From Martinezella lusitana (GTDB lineage: Bacteria > Pseudomonadota > Alphaproteobacteria > Rhizobiales > Rhizobiaceae): DNA of 64,000 nt. Made by a program: the position numbers and the translations under genes. Where the stretch lies: positions 806,001 to 870,000 of the forward strand of contig NZ_JAFEVL010000045.1 in the NCBI RefSeq assembly GCF_016901135.1, in the 5' to 3' direction. Each line of letters starts with the position of its first letter. Position 1 is the first letter of the stretch. Below, piece after piece: positions 45,731-56,085 of the stretch. Under the pieces are notes generated by a model, which ran no database searches, was not told where the DNA came from, and worked only from the letters and a program-made list of their open reading frames with translations.

Positions 45731-47361
45731 TGACGGCACCTTATTTCATCGGCATCGACGTCGGAACCGGCAGCGCCCGCGCCGGCGTCTTCGATGCGCG
45801 GGGACACCTGCTTGCCTCGGCCAAACGCCAGATCACCATCTGGCACGAGGCCGGCAGCATTGTCGAGCAGTCCAGCGAGCAGATCTGGAAGGCCGTTTGT
45901 GACAGCGTCAAGGAAGCTGTCACGACGGCTGGAATAGTGGCGTCCGCTATCGCCGGCGTCGGCTTCGATGCGACCTGCTCGCTGGTGGCGGTCAAGGCGG
46001 ATGGCGCGCCAGTCGCCGTCGGCCCGTCCGGCGATCCGGATCGTAATATCATCGTCTGGATGGACCATCGCGCCGCCGGCGAGGCTGCCGAAATCAATGC
46101 CGGCGACCACTCCGTGCTGCGCTATGTCGGCGGCCGGATCTCGCCTGAGATGGAGACGCCGAAGCTCCTCTGGCTCAAGCGCAACCTGCCGCAGTCCTTT
46201 GCCGCAGCCGATCATTTCTTCGATCTCGCCGACTATCTGACCTGGCGCGCGACGGGCTCGCTGAAGAGATCGGTCTGCACGGTTACCTGCAAATGGACCT
46301 ATCTCGCACATGAAAAGCGCTGGGATGCCCAATATTTCAGGGATATCGGTCTCGGAGAGTTGGCTGACGGAGGCTTTGCAAGAATAGGCACTGAAATCGT
46401 CGAGCCCGGCACTGCCTTGGGCGACGGGCTGAGCAACGCTGCTGCGCGCGATCTGGGTCTTGCAGTTGGCACGCCCGTCGGCGCATCGCTGATCGACGCC
46501 CATGCCGGCGGCGTCGGCACTTTGGGTGGCCAAGACGCCGAGGGGAATGCCGATATCAGCAACAGGCTTGCTTACATCTTCGGCACATCAGCCTGCTCGA
46601 TGGCCTCAAGCGAGGCGGCGGTTTTCGTCGATGGCGTCTGGGGACCCTATCATTCGGCCATGGTGCCCGGCCTGTGGTTGACGGAAGGCGGGCAATCGGC
46701 GGCTGGAGCCGCCATCGATCACCTCGTTACCATGCATCCTGCAGCTGACGAAGCGCGGGCGAAGGCCGAGGCGGAGGGCCTGTCGCTGGTCGCCTGGCTC
46801 GACCGTCAGGCAGGCGAAGCCTGCAAGAATGCGTCCGACGCAGTCGTGCTCGCCAAATCCATACAGGTGGTGCCCGAATTCCTCGGCAACCGCTCGCCCT
46901 TCGCTGATCCTGACGCGCGTGCCGTCATTTCGGGTCTGGCGTTGGAGACCGGCATCGACGATTTGGTCGCGCTTTACGTCGCCGGCCTTTGTGGTATCGG
47001 CTACGGCCTGCGGCAGCTGCTCGATAAGCTGGCGCAGGATGGCATCGTCTGCAATCTCATCGTTGCGAGCGGCGGTGCTGCCCAGAGCGGCCTTGTGCGC
47101 CAGCTTCTGGCCGATACGGCCAATATGCCTGTCGCGGTTGCCGACACTGAGGAGCCGGTTCTTCTCGGGGCGGCCATGTTGGGCGCCACGGCCCACGGGC
47201 ATTATGGCTCGCTCGCGGAAGCGATGGCGGCCATGTCGCGGCTGGCGAAACTGTTCGCGCCGGCGGACGGCGCCATCAAGGTGCTGCACGAACGTCGCTA
47301 TGCCGCATTCGAACTGCTGCAATCGGCTGATCGAAGCATCCGCTCGCTGATGGCGCCCTAG
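45730..47361 (+). CDS. rbtK: FGGY-family pentulose kinase, probable D-ribulokinase
   Basis: 543 residues. The ATPase phosphate-1 motif IGIDVGTGSARAGVFD opens the protein; GFDATCSLVAV, WMDHRA, and a late GGAAQSGLVRQLLAD are typical of the ribulokinase/FGGY subgroup. It phosphorylates D-ribulose formed by the adjacent ribitol dehydrogenase to D-ribulose 5-phosphate, which joins the pentose phosphate pathway. Related family members act on L-ribulose or xylulose; the genomic partner favours D-ribulose. Confidence 0.85.
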   Translation: MTAPYFIGIDVGTGSARAGVFDARGHLLASAKRQITIWHEAGSIVEQSSEQIWKAVCDSVKEAVTTAGIVASAIAGVGFDATCSLVAVKADGAPVAVGPSGDPDRNIIVWMDHRAAGEAAEINAGDHSVLRYVGGRISPEMETPKLLWLKRNLPQSFAAADHFFDLADYLTWRATGSLKRSVCTVTCKWTYLAHEKRWDAQYFRDIGLGELADGGFARIGTEIVEPGTALGDGLSNAAARDLGLAVGTPVGASLIDAHAGGVGTLGGQDAEGNADISNRLAYIFGTSACSMASSEAAVFVDGVWGPYHSAMVPGLWLTEGGQSAAGAAIDHLVTMHPAADEARAKAEAEGLSLVAWLDRQAGEACKNASDAVVLAKSIQVVPEFLGNRSPFADPDARAVISGLALETGIDDLVALYVAGLCGIGYGLRQLLDKLAQDGIVCNLIVASGGAAQSGLVRQLLADTANMPVAVADTEEPVLLGAAMLGATAHGHYGSLAEAMAAMSRLAKLFAPADGAIKVLHERRYAAFELLQSADRSIRSLMAP

Positions 47362-47364
47362 ACG

Positions 47365-47394
47365 CCACCGCGGATGACGAGTCATCCGCGGTGG
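47365..47394. terminator. Bidirectional stem-loop between converging operons
   Basis: CCACCGCGGATGAC (47365-47378) and GTCATCCGCGGTGG (47381-47394) are perfect 14-bp arms with a 2-nt centre, 3 nt after the kinase stop. There is no U-run, but the position between converging ribitol and guanidine operons fits a shared terminator or RNA-end-protecting hairpin. Confidence 0.65.
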
Positions 47395-47404
47395 CCGAGA
47401 TCAG

Positions 47405-47536
47405 TTAGGAATCTCCAGCACGAGCTTTTTGGGAATGGAGGTCGCGCCTGTCGGGGCGGCTGCCACCGATGGCATCGGTTCTCGCCATCAGGCCTTCGAG
47501 GATGGTTCGCAATGCCTTCATCAGCAATTCCTGCAT
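47405..47536 (-). CDS. Possible 43-residue small protein at the end of the guanidine operon
   Basis: ATG at 47536 follows GGGAGGGAAG with ideal spacing, 14 nt after the allophanate hydrolase stop on the same strand. The peptide starts MQELLMKALRTILEGLMART, an amphipathic helix, and ends in a basic/polar tail. Family not recognised. The strong RBS and operon position argue for translation; short length and lack of a known homologue argue caution. Confidence 0.4.
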   Translation of the reverse strand: MQELLMKALRTILEGLMARTDAIGGSRPDRRDLHSQKARAGDS

Positions 47537-47550
47537 TTGACTTCCCTCCC

Positions 47551-49362
47551 TCAAGAAGCTGAGTTAGCGGCGCTGATATAGCCGCGCCAGCCGCCGAATT
47601 CGGTAATATCTCGAGCGCCGGCGACGGCATGGACCTCGCAGAGAAACCCCGAGACGCTACTTCCGTCGTCGAGCGTGATCTTGCCCACGCCCAGCGGTGC
47701 CGGAATATTCTGGACGAAGCGGGCGAATGCCGCAGGCGGCAGACCCCAGACCTCGACTTCCACGCCCTTGCCGGCAAAACCCGGATCGCGCACCAATCCA
47801 GGCTTTGGCGGGACGGTGCCGGGGAGCGCAAAGAGCCGGTAGCTGCCATCCGTCCGGCAGGTTTTCAGTTTGTATCCGCCAGGTCGGGTTAGCTCCTGGT
47901 TGAGCGGCATGCCGGTCAGATGTGCGCCGACGACCACGATCGGCACGAGGTCTTCGGCAGCCGGGGCTACGCGGCTGGCATCGGGCAGCGCGGCCGTGCG
48001 GTCCTTGCCCATTCCGGCGTTCAGGGCGCGATGCATGGCGTCGGCGAAGGGAGCCAATGCTTCGTCGGTGAAGGCCGGGCCGACGAGCATCACGCCGGCA
48101 GGCAGATGGCCACCGGCGTCAAAGCCGGCGGGTATGGCGATCGCCGCGCAGTCGAGGAGGTTGGCGAAGTTGGTATAGCGGCCGAAATGGCCATTCTTGG
48201 CGATCGGATCGGCCCGCATCTCCTCGACAGTGTAGGTGGTGGGCGAGGTCGGCAGCATCAGGAAGTCCACGTTCTCCCATTCCACCTTCGTCTTTTGCCG
48301 CAAGGATTCCAGTCTGTATCGGCCTTCGAAGGCGGCGACCGCGTCATAGGCCTTTGCCCCTTCGATGATGGTCCGCACGGTCGGATCGAAATCATCGGCA
48401 TTCGTCGCCAGAAAATCCTTCACGACCGCCAGCCGCTCGGCGACCCAGGGGCCGTTGTAGAGCAATTCGGCCGCCTGCCGGAAAGGCGCATAGTCGAAGG
48501 GTACGATGACGGCACCCAGCGATTTCGCCCGCTCGATGGCTGCGTCATAGAGAGCTTCGACATCCTTGTTGCCATAGAATTCGCGCTCCACGCCGTCGAG
48601 CACGCCGATGCGCGGGCGCGATGACTGCAAGGCTGCGGGTGCCGCTTGCCGCGAAAATGGATCCCGGGCGTCATAGCCTTCCATGATCTTGCGCGCGGCA
48701 ATGCCGTCCCCGACCGTCGCGGCAAAGACCGTGACGACATCGACGCTGCGGCAGGCCGGCACCACGCCGACATTGGGCACAAGCCCTGGCGTCGGCTTGA
48801 TGCCGACGAGATTGTTGAAGGCGGCCGGGACGCGGCCGGAGCCTGCCGTGTCGGTGCCGAGCGAAAAGCTTGCCAATCCGGCCGCAACGGCAACGGCCGA
48901 GCCGGAACTGGAGCCGCCGGAGACATAGTTGCGGTCGAATACGGAACGCGGTGCGCCATGCGGCGAGCGCGTGCCGTTGAGGCCGGTTGCGAATTGATCG
49001 AGATTGGTCTTGCCGATAACAATGGCGCCGGCGGCCTTCAGCCGCGCGACCGTGGTCGCATCCTCCTCAGGATGATAGGCGAAGGCCGGGCAGGCGGCTG
49101 TTGTCGGCAGGCCGACAACATCGATATTGTCCTTGACCGCAAAGGGAATGCCCCAGAGCGGCAGGCTGTTGGGCTCAGGCGCTCTTGCCGTCAGCTCGCG
49201 GGCTGCCGTGCGCAGATCGTCGTCCGGTGTCATCGTGATGAAGATCGCCGGATCGTCCGATGCCTTGCGCCTGGCGATGATCTCCTCCACCAGGTCGAGC
49301 GGCGACAGGCCTTCCGCATAGGCCGCTTTCAGCGAAGCGAGATCGAGAATGGTGGGAAGCAT
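47551..49362 (-). CDS. atzF: Allophanate hydrolase
   Basis: 603 residues. Hydrolyses allophanate to ammonia and CO2, the last step of urea/guanidine degradation by the carboxylase route. Amidase-signature triad: Lys77 (PFAVKDNIDV), cis-Ser152 (SGGSSSGSA) and nucleophile Ser175 (GTDTAGSGR). The C-terminal ~130 residues are the extra domain seen in full-length allophanate hydrolases (VGAHLTGMPLNQELT). Its ATG overlaps the carboxylase stop (TGATG on the minus strand). Confidence 0.93.
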   Translation of the reverse strand: MLPTILDLASLKAAYAEGLSPLDLVEEIIARRKASDDPAIFITMTPDDDLRTAARELTARAPEPNSLPLWGIPFAVKDNIDVVGLPTTAACPAFAYHPEEDATTVARLKAAGAIVIGKTNLDQFATGLNGTRSPHGAPRSVFDRNYVSGGSSSGSAVAVAAGLASFSLGTDTAGSGRVPAAFNNLVGIKPTPGLVPNVGVVPACRSVDVVTVFAATVGDGIAARKIMEGYDARDPFSRQAAPAALQSSRPRIGVLDGVEREFYGNKDVEALYDAAIERAKSLGAVIVPFDYAPFRQAAELLYNGPWVAERLAVVKDFLATNADDFDPTVRTIIEGAKAYDAVAAFEGRYRLESLRQKTKVEWENVDFLMLPTSPTTYTVEEMRADPIAKNGHFGRYTNFANLLDCAAIAIPAGFDAGGHLPAGVMLVGPAFTDEALAPFADAMHRALNAGMGKDRTAALPDASRVAPAAEDLVPIVVVGAHLTGMPLNQELTRPGGYKLKTCRTDGSYRLFALPGTVPPKPGLVRDPGFAGKGVEVEVWGLPPAAFARFVQNIPAPLGVGKITLDDGSSVSGFLCEVHAVAGARDITEFGGWRGYISAANSAS

Positions 49363-52300
49363 CAGATTTCCTCCAGTATGACGAGCACATCGCCAGCTCT
49401 AACGTTATGCCCCGGGCCGGCGCGCAGATCGCGGACGCGCCCGGCGGCATGTGCGGTGACGTTAATTTCCATTTTCATGGATTCGATGATGGCCAATGTA
49501 TCGCCGGCGGCAACCGGCTGGCCTTCCTCGACGAGTATTTTCCAGACGTTGCCGGGTACGGCACTTTCGATGCCGAAGCAGCCGTCGGGTATGTCGCCGC
49601 CCAATCCGGGGCCGGCCCCTTCCTCGACGGTGAAGCTGTCGAGGCCGAGCTCCTTCCAGCGCTGGCGCTCCGCTTCGAAGGCGGCCTGCTGCCTGGACTT
49701 GAAAGCGCCGATGGTGGCTGCGTCGCGGACAAGCCCTGCTTCATAGGCACCGTAGGAAAATTCCGTTTCCTCGATCTTGACGGGATAGCCTCCATGCGGG
49801 AAGGCGGCGCGAGCCTCCGTCAGCTCCTCGTGACTGACGGGAAAGAAGCGGATCTGGTCGAAGAAGTTCAGCAGCCACGGCTTGCCCTGGGCGAAGACGG
49901 GCGTCTGCCGCCAGCTGTTCCAGACCTGGATGGTGCGGCCGAAAAGCTGGTAGCCGCCCGGTCCCTCCATGCCATAGATACACATATAAGCGCCGCCGAT
50001 GCCGACGGCATTTTCCGGCGTCCAGGTACGGGCCGGATTGTACTTCGTCGTCACCAGCCGATGGCGCGGATCGACCGGGGTTGCCACCGGTGCGCCGAGA
50101 TAGACATCGCCGAGGCCGAGCACCAGATAGCTGGCATCGAAGACGATGTCGCGCACCGCCTGCTCGTCGGGCAAGCCGTTGATACGGCGGATGAACTCGA
50201 TGTTCGACGGGCACCAGGGCGCGTTCGGGCGCACGAGCTCCTGATATTTGCGCATCGCGAGCTCGGCGTCCGGATCGTTCCAGGAGAGCGGCAGATGTAC
50301 GATGCGGCTCGGGACCTTGACCTGCTGCGCGGCCGGCAGGCCCGCCTCGATCTCCGCCAACAGACCGAGCAAGCGCTTTCGCGTGAGCGTGGTGCCGTCA
50401 TAATGGATCTGCAACGATCGTATGCCGGGCGTCAGGTCGATGATCCCAGGCAGGCGTGCCTCGGAGACGGCCTGCATTAGCAGGTGCACCCGCAGGCGCA
50501 GCGCGATATCGAGGGTCATCGCGCCATATTCGACCAGCAGATTGTCGTCGCCCTGGCGGCGATAGACGACGGCTACCGGACCGCTCTCGCTTTGGCCGAT
50601 GATTGCCGATCCCGCTTCATCGCCGATGCGCCGCACCATGGGACCGGCGACAGGATCCTGCGCGCGCGCGGCCGGACGAAAGCGGATTTTGTCGCCGGGC
50701 TTGAACTGGCCCATTTTCCACTGCTCGTCGCGTGCGATGACGGCGGGGCAGACGAAGCCGCCGAGGCTCGGGCCATCGGGCCCGAGAATGATCGGCATGT
50801 CGCCGGTAAAGTCGATAGCACCCACCGCATAGGCATTGTCATGGAGATTGGAGGGGTGAAGGCCGGCTTCGCCGCCATCGCTGCGCGCCCATTTTGGTGC
50901 GGGGCCGATCAAGCGTACGCCGGTGCGGGCGCTGTTGAAATGCACCTCGTATTCGGTCGAGAATAGCGTCTCGATATCGTCTTCCAAAAAGAAGTCGGGC
51001 GCGCCGTGAGGACCATAGAGAACGCCGACCTGCCAGTTGCGCGTTAGTAGGGCCGGTGCATCGGCCGCTTTGGCCCGGTGTCTCGGCGTGCGTGCCAGTC
51101 TTAGCACATGGCCGGTCTGGAGCGTGCCGGTCGCGTGTCCTCCAAATTTCCCGAGGCCGAAGGTCGCTCGCGAGCCGAGCATGACGGGTGCTGCAAACCC
51201 GCCCGCAACGGCGAGATAGGCTCGCTGGCCGGCACCCTCTATCGCGCCGATCGCAAGCGTCTGACCTGCCTTTATGGTGACGGCTTCGTCATGCGGCAGA
51301 GGGACGCCGTCGAGGCTCATCGGCATGCGCGCGCCTGCGAGCGCTATGGTGATGTTTGAGAAGATCTTGAGTACCGGGCCGGATACGGTGAGTTCCAGCG
51401 CCGCCGTCTCGTCGGCGTTGCCGACGAGCCTGTTGGCATGGCGGAATGAGCGCTCGTCCATGGGGCCGCTCGGCGGCACGCCCACATGCCAGAGGCCAAG
51501 GCGGCCGGGTAGCTCCTGAATGCTCGACTGCGCACCCGGCGCTACCACTTCGATGATATCGGGTACGAAGGCGAAATCCTTGAGCGCGGTCGTCGCCACA
51601 TCGCCGCTTGAGAGCAGATCGGATCCCGCAATCGCTTTCAGATAGTCGAGATTGGTCTCGATGCCGGCGATGGAACTCTCGGCAAGCGCATGCTGCAGCT
51701 TCTCGATCGCGGACGGTCGGTCTTCGGCCGTGACGATAACCTTGGCGAGCATCGGGTCATAGAAGGGCGTGACTTCCGTGCCGGTCTCAATCCAGCCGTC
51801 CACGCGCGCACTTACCGGGAAGGCGACTTCCGTCAGCAGACCGGCACTCGGCCGGAAGCCGGCATGCGGCATCTCGGCGTAGATGCGCGCCTCGATCGCA
51901 GCGCCGCTTGGCTTCAGATCCTCGTTGCCTGTGATCACATCCTCACCGGCCGCCTGACGGATCATCCATTCGACAAGGTCGATGCCGTAGACCGCTTCGG
52001 TGACCGGATGTTCGACCTGCAGGCGGGTATTGACCTCGAGGAAGTAGAATTCCTCGCGCTGTGGATCGTAGATGAACTCCACCGTCCCGGCGGATTGATA
52101 GCCCGCGGAGGTGCCGAGTGCCACAGCCGCGGCATGCAGACGCTCTCGCACGGCGGGCGAAAGACCGGGGGCGGGGGTTTCCTCGATCACCTTCTGGTTC
52201 CGGCGCTGAAGCGAGCAATCACGCTCACCAAGCGCGATCACCCGGCCCTCGCCGTCGCCGAAGATCTGTACCTCGACGTGGCGGGCCTTCGAAACGAAAC

Positions 52301-52898
52301 GTTCGAGATAGACGCGTGCGTCGCCGAAGCTTGCCTTGGCGGTGCGTTGCACACTTTCGAAGGCGGCTCTCAGACTATCGGCATCCTCACAAAGCTGCAT
52401 GCCGATGCCGCCGCCGCCCGCTGTCGATTTCAGCATGACCGGGTAGCCGATCTCGATCGCGGCTGCGAGCGCCGCTTCGCTCGTCTCGACAAGATTGCTG
52501 CCGGGCAGCAGCGGCACGCCGCTTGCTCGCGCCAGCTCACGTGCCGTGTGCTTCAGGCCGAAGGCGGCAATGTTTTCCGGCGTTGGGCCGATGAAGACAA
52601 TGCCTTCCGCGGCCAGCCGCTCGGCAAAGCCGATGTTTTCCGATAAGAAACCGTAGCCTGGATGGACGGCTTCGGCGCCCGTTGCCTTGCAGGCGGCGAT
52701 GACGGCATCGACGTTGAGATAGCTCTCGGAGGCAGGAGCTGGGCCGAGCCTTACGGCTTCGTCGGCCATCAGCGATGCCTTGGAAAACCGGTCGGCATCG
52801 GAATAGACGACGACGGAGGCGATGCCCATGCGTTTCAATGTCCGGATGATCCGGACGGCGATTTCGCCTCGATTGGCGATCAATATCTTCTTGAACAT
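49362..52898 (-). CDS. Biotin-dependent guanidine/urea carboxylase
   Basis: 1178 residues. N-terminal biotin carboxylase (FKKILIANRGEIAVRI; KSTAGGGGIGM; EVNTRLQVEHPVTE), central KipA/KipI-type carboxyltransferase (LGLWHVGVPPSGPMD; YNPARTWTPENAVGIGG; MEGPGGYQLFGRT) and a C-terminal biotinyl domain with Lys1142 in ESMKMEI. ATG 52898 chosen over an in-frame GTG at 52910 because GAGG lies 6 nt upstream. Usually annotated urea carboxylase. The guanidine-I riboswitch and the two DUF1989 partners indicate guanidine as the real substrate, giving carboxyguanidine. Confidence 0.9.
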   Translation of the reverse strand: MFKKILIANRGEIAVRIIRTLKRMGIASVVVYSDADRFSKASLMADEAVRLGPAPASESYLNVDAVIAACKATGAEAVHPGYGFLSENIGFAERLAAEGIVFIGPTPENIAAFGLKHTARELARASGVPLLPGSNLVETSEAALAAAIEIGYPVMLKSTAGGGGIGMQLCEDADSLRAAFESVQRTAKASFGDARVYLERFVSKARHVEVQIFGDGEGRVIALGERDCSLQRRNQKVIEETPAPGLSPAVRERLHAAAVALGTSAGYQSAGTVEFIYDPQREEFYFLEVNTRLQVEHPVTEAVYGIDLVEWMIRQAAGEDVITGNEDLKPSGAAIEARIYAEMPHAGFRPSAGLLTEVAFPVSARVDGWIETGTEVTPFYDPMLAKVIVTAEDRPSAIEKLQHALAESSIAGIETNLDYLKAIAGSDLLSSGDVATTALKDFAFVPDIIEVVAPGAQSSIQELPGRLGLWHVGVPPSGPMDERSFRHANRLVGNADETAALELTVSGPVLKIFSNITIALAGARMPMSLDGVPLPHDEAVTIKAGQTLAIGAIEGAGQRAYLAVAGGFAAPVMLGSRATFGLGKFGGHATGTLQTGHVLRLARTPRHRAKAADAPALLTRNWQVGVLYGPHGAPDFFLEDDIETLFSTEYEVHFNSARTGVRLIGPAPKWARSDGGEAGLHPSNLHDNAYAVGAIDFTGDMPIILGPDGPSLGGFVCPAVIARDEQWKMGQFKPGDKIRFRPAARAQDPVAGPMVRRIGDEAGSAIIGQSESGPVAVVYRRQGDDNLLVEYGAMTLDIALRLRVHLLMQAVSEARLPGIIDLTPGIRSLQIHYDGTTLTRKRLLGLLAEIEAGLPAAQQVKVPSRIVHLPLSWNDPDAELAMRKYQELVRPNAPWCPSNIEFIRRINGLPDEQAVRDIVFDASYLVLGLGDVYLGAPVATPVDPRHRLVTTKYNPARTWTPENAVGIGGAYMCIYGMEGPGGYQLFGRTIQVWNSWRQTPVFAQGKPWLLNFFDQIRFFPVSHEELTEARAAFPHGGYPVKIEETEFSYGAYEAGLVRDAATIGAFKSRQQAAFEAERQRWKELGLDSFTVEEGAGPGLGGDIPDGCFGIESAVPGNVWKILVEEGQPVAAGDTLAIIESMKMEINVTAHAAGRVRDLRAGPGHNVRAGDVLVILEEI

Positions 52899-52899
52899 C

Positions 52900-53550
52900 T
52901 CAAGCCTCACCGTCCCAGACGAGGACCCGGATCGGCGTCGGATCGAAGCCGTTGCAGGGGTTGTTGATCTGCGGGCAGTTGGAAATGACGAGCAGCACGT
53001 CCATTTCGGCTTTCAGCTCGACATAGTCGCCCGGCGCGGAAATGCCGTCGACGATCGTCATCTCGCCTGATGGTTCGATCGGCACGTTCATGAAGAAATT
53101 GATGTTGGGCACGACGTCGCGCTTGCTCATACCATGCTTGGAAACCTCCAGGACGAAGTTGTCCCGGCAGGCATGGAGATATTTCGTGCCATGGCCGAAG
53201 CGCACCGTGTTGCTCTCGCAGGAGCAGGCGCCGGCCGACGTGTCGTGGCGCCCGCAACTGTCGGCGCTCATCGTCAGCATCACCCGCCCTTCGTTGGAGA
53301 CGATCCGGGTGCCTGTGGTGATATAGGCCGCGCCCTGTTCGCGCATGGTGTCCTGGCTGGAATAGCGCTCGGAGTGGTCCTCAGCGTTGTAGAACAGCGT
53401 GTCGATCGCCTGCTGGCCGTAGCTGTCTTCGATGCGCAGCGTCTGGCCCTTGCGGATCACGGTTGAGAAGGGCGCTTCGGCCGGGATGAAGTGATCCTGC
53501 GTGGCGTTATCGAGGGTGCGGCGGGATGCGGTCTGGATGAATGGGGTCAT
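52900..53550 (-). CDS. DUF1989 protein, carboxyguanidine deiminase subunit (urea carboxylase-associated protein 2)
   Basis: 216 residues. DUF1989/urea-carboxylase-associated family, with LRIEDSYGQQAIDTLFYNAE near residue 35, CGRHDTSAGACSCESN and the C-terminal ISNCPQINNPCNGFDPTP. Published work on guanidine catabolism assigns the two linked DUF1989 proteins as a heteromeric carboxyguanidine deiminase (CgdAB) that forms allophanate and ammonia; I apply that by family and context. Ends 1 nt before the carboxylase start and begins 15 nt after its sister gene. Confidence 0.85.
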   Translation of the reverse strand: MTPFIQTASRRTLDNATQDHFIPAEAPFSTVIRKGQTLRIEDSYGQQAIDTLFYNAEDHSERYSSQDTMREQGAAYITTGTRIVSNEGRVMLTMSADSCGRHDTSAGACSCESNTVRFGHGTKYLHACRDNFVLEVSKHGMSKRDVVPNINFFMNVPIEPSGEMTIVDGISAPGDYVELKAEMDVLLVISNCPQINNPCNGFDPTPIRVLVWDGEA

Positions 53551-53565
53551 GATATCGCTCCTCGC

Positions 53566-54384
53566 TCAGATCGCTGCCAGCGCATTGTTTTCAAAACCGC
53601 GCACGGCTTCGGCGGTTGCCGTCCGGCAAAGGTCGTCGGCGCGCGGCTCGGTTGCTGCGATGCGGGTGACCGCTACCGGATTGGGCCGGTAGTTGGGGTT
53701 GGGGTCGAGCGGATGCGGGCAATTGGAAAGACCGACGATGATCTCCATCTCGGCGCGAAGCTCAATATAGTCGCCGTCATCTAGCAGTTCGGGCCTCCAT
53801 TGGAACTTGCCGTCCTGGTCGACGCGGACGGGGGCAAAGAGCGAAAGCGCCGCTGGGATGTCGCGTCGGTCGAGCCCGGCCTTGGTCGCGAGCAGCACAA
53901 GGTTGTCGCGTGTGTTGCGGGTGCTCTCGCCATATTTCGTGAGATTCGACGCGGCCGTGGAGCCGCCCATCAGGCAATCATGGGTGCCGGAGGAATCCTC
54001 CGTCACGGAAAACATCACCCGGCCCATATCGGAGAAGATCACCCGGCCTTTCGAAAGGGCGGTGGTCCACTGCATTTTCACAGTGTCGGGTAGATTCAGC
54101 CGCTCGCTTGTGTCGGCCGCATTCCATGCGACGAGCGTCACCGTCGAGAAACCGTGCTGCTGGGCGATGCGCAGCGTCTCGCCGCGCTTGATGCGCGTCG
54201 ACCAATACCAGCCGCCCGGTATGACCTCCTGATGAACGACGCAAGCTGCGTCGACAGGCGGGGCGGGAAGGGGGCTTGGCGCGGGTAACGCCTTGGGCGC
54301 GAAATCCAGTCCTTTTCTTTGGTGTTCCTCATAGCGTGCGCGATTGGCGGCGATTTCTTCCGGCGAACGTCTGACGTGCTGCAT
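53566..54384 (-). CDS. DUF1989 protein, carboxyguanidine deiminase subunit (urea carboxylase-associated protein 1)
   Basis: 272 residues, paralogous to the next gene. It has an extra N-terminal segment (SPEEIAANRARYEEHQ), then GETLRIAQQHGFSTVTLVAW, SSGTHDCLMGG and the C-terminal VGLSNCPHPLDPNPNY. Residue spacing of the Cys/His motifs mirrors the sister protein, supporting a heterodimer. Starts 2 nt after the transporter ATPase stop. Expected to act with the sister subunit between the carboxylase and allophanate hydrolase steps. Confidence 0.85.
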   Translation of the reverse strand: MQHVRRSPEEIAANRARYEEHQRKGLDFAPKALPAPSPLPAPPVDAACVVHQEVIPGGWYWSTRIKRGETLRIAQQHGFSTVTLVAWNAADTSERLNLPDTVKMQWTTALSKGRVIFSDMGRVMFSVTEDSSGTHDCLMGGSTAASNLTKYGESTRNTRDNLVLLATKAGLDRRDIPAALSLFAPVRVDQDGKFQWRPELLDDGDYIELRAEMEIIVGLSNCPHPLDPNPNYRPNPVAVTRIAATEPRADDLCRTATAEAVRGFENNALAAI

Positions 54385-54386
54385 GG

Positions 54387-55204
<818 letters not shown>

Positions 55205-55208
<4 letters not shown>

Positions 55209-56023
55209 GCCTGCCTCTCCAATTCCGACCAGGGGAAGACGGCGATGCGGATGCGATCGAGGAGATAGTTCATGAGCACGGCGAGCAGCGTGATCCAGAC
55301 GACATAGGGAAAGATCACGTCCATCGACAGGTATCGGCGAACGAGGAAGATGCGGTAGCCGAGGCCGGCATCCGAGGAGATCGCCTCGGCTGCGATCAGG
55401 AACAGCCAGGCCGGGCCGAGCTGCAGCTTGAGGCAGGTGATCAGCCGCGGCAGGATCTGCGGCAGCACGACGCGAAGGGCGATCTGCCAGGAAGAGCCGC
55501 CCAGCGTTTCGGCCTTGACGATCTGCTCGCGCGGCAATTCCAGCGCCTTCAATGCCAGGTCTCGCACCATCGTCGGCGTCACGCCGATGACGATCAGCGC
55601 GATCTTGGATGTCTCGCCCAGGCCCATGACGATGAAGAGGATCGGCAGCAGCGCCAGGGGCGGCACCATCGATATGACAGCGACGAAAGGCGAGAGCAGC
55701 GCTCTCAGATAAGGCAACATGCCGATGAGCATGCCCAAGCAAAGCGCGATCGCGGTGGATATGCTGAGACCGGATAGAAGCCGAATGAGACTTGCCCCGG
55801 TATCCGACCACAGCAGATAGTCTCCCGTGCGCGGGTCGGCGATGAAGGCCATGCGGTCGATGGCGTCGGCAAAGCCGGCAAGATTGGGAAGCAGCTTGTC
55901 GTTGGCGTTTTCGGCAAGCCGCGCGGCCGAGCCGATGGCATAGGCGACGATCAGCAGCGCAAAGGGCAGCAGCGTCAAGGCAAGCTGCGCGCCCGGGCTC
56001 GGCCTGGTGTTGATCCAACGCAT
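55205..56023 (-). CDS. NitT/TauT-type ABC transporter permease (guanidine import)
   Basis: 272 residues with about six membrane segments (first: LALTLLPFALLIVAYAIG). The ATPase-contact loop is visible as REQIVKAETLGGSSWQIALR. The ATG at 56023, 8 nt after GGAG, is preferred over an upstream ATG at 56062. Nitrate/taurine-type transporters with this layout accompany guanidine operons in many proteobacteria. Confidence 0.9.
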
Positions 56024-56085
56024 GGACAATGCTCCGCGAATGAAGAAACGGGGCGGCGCCATCGCGCCGCCGATGGGTCTTTCGC

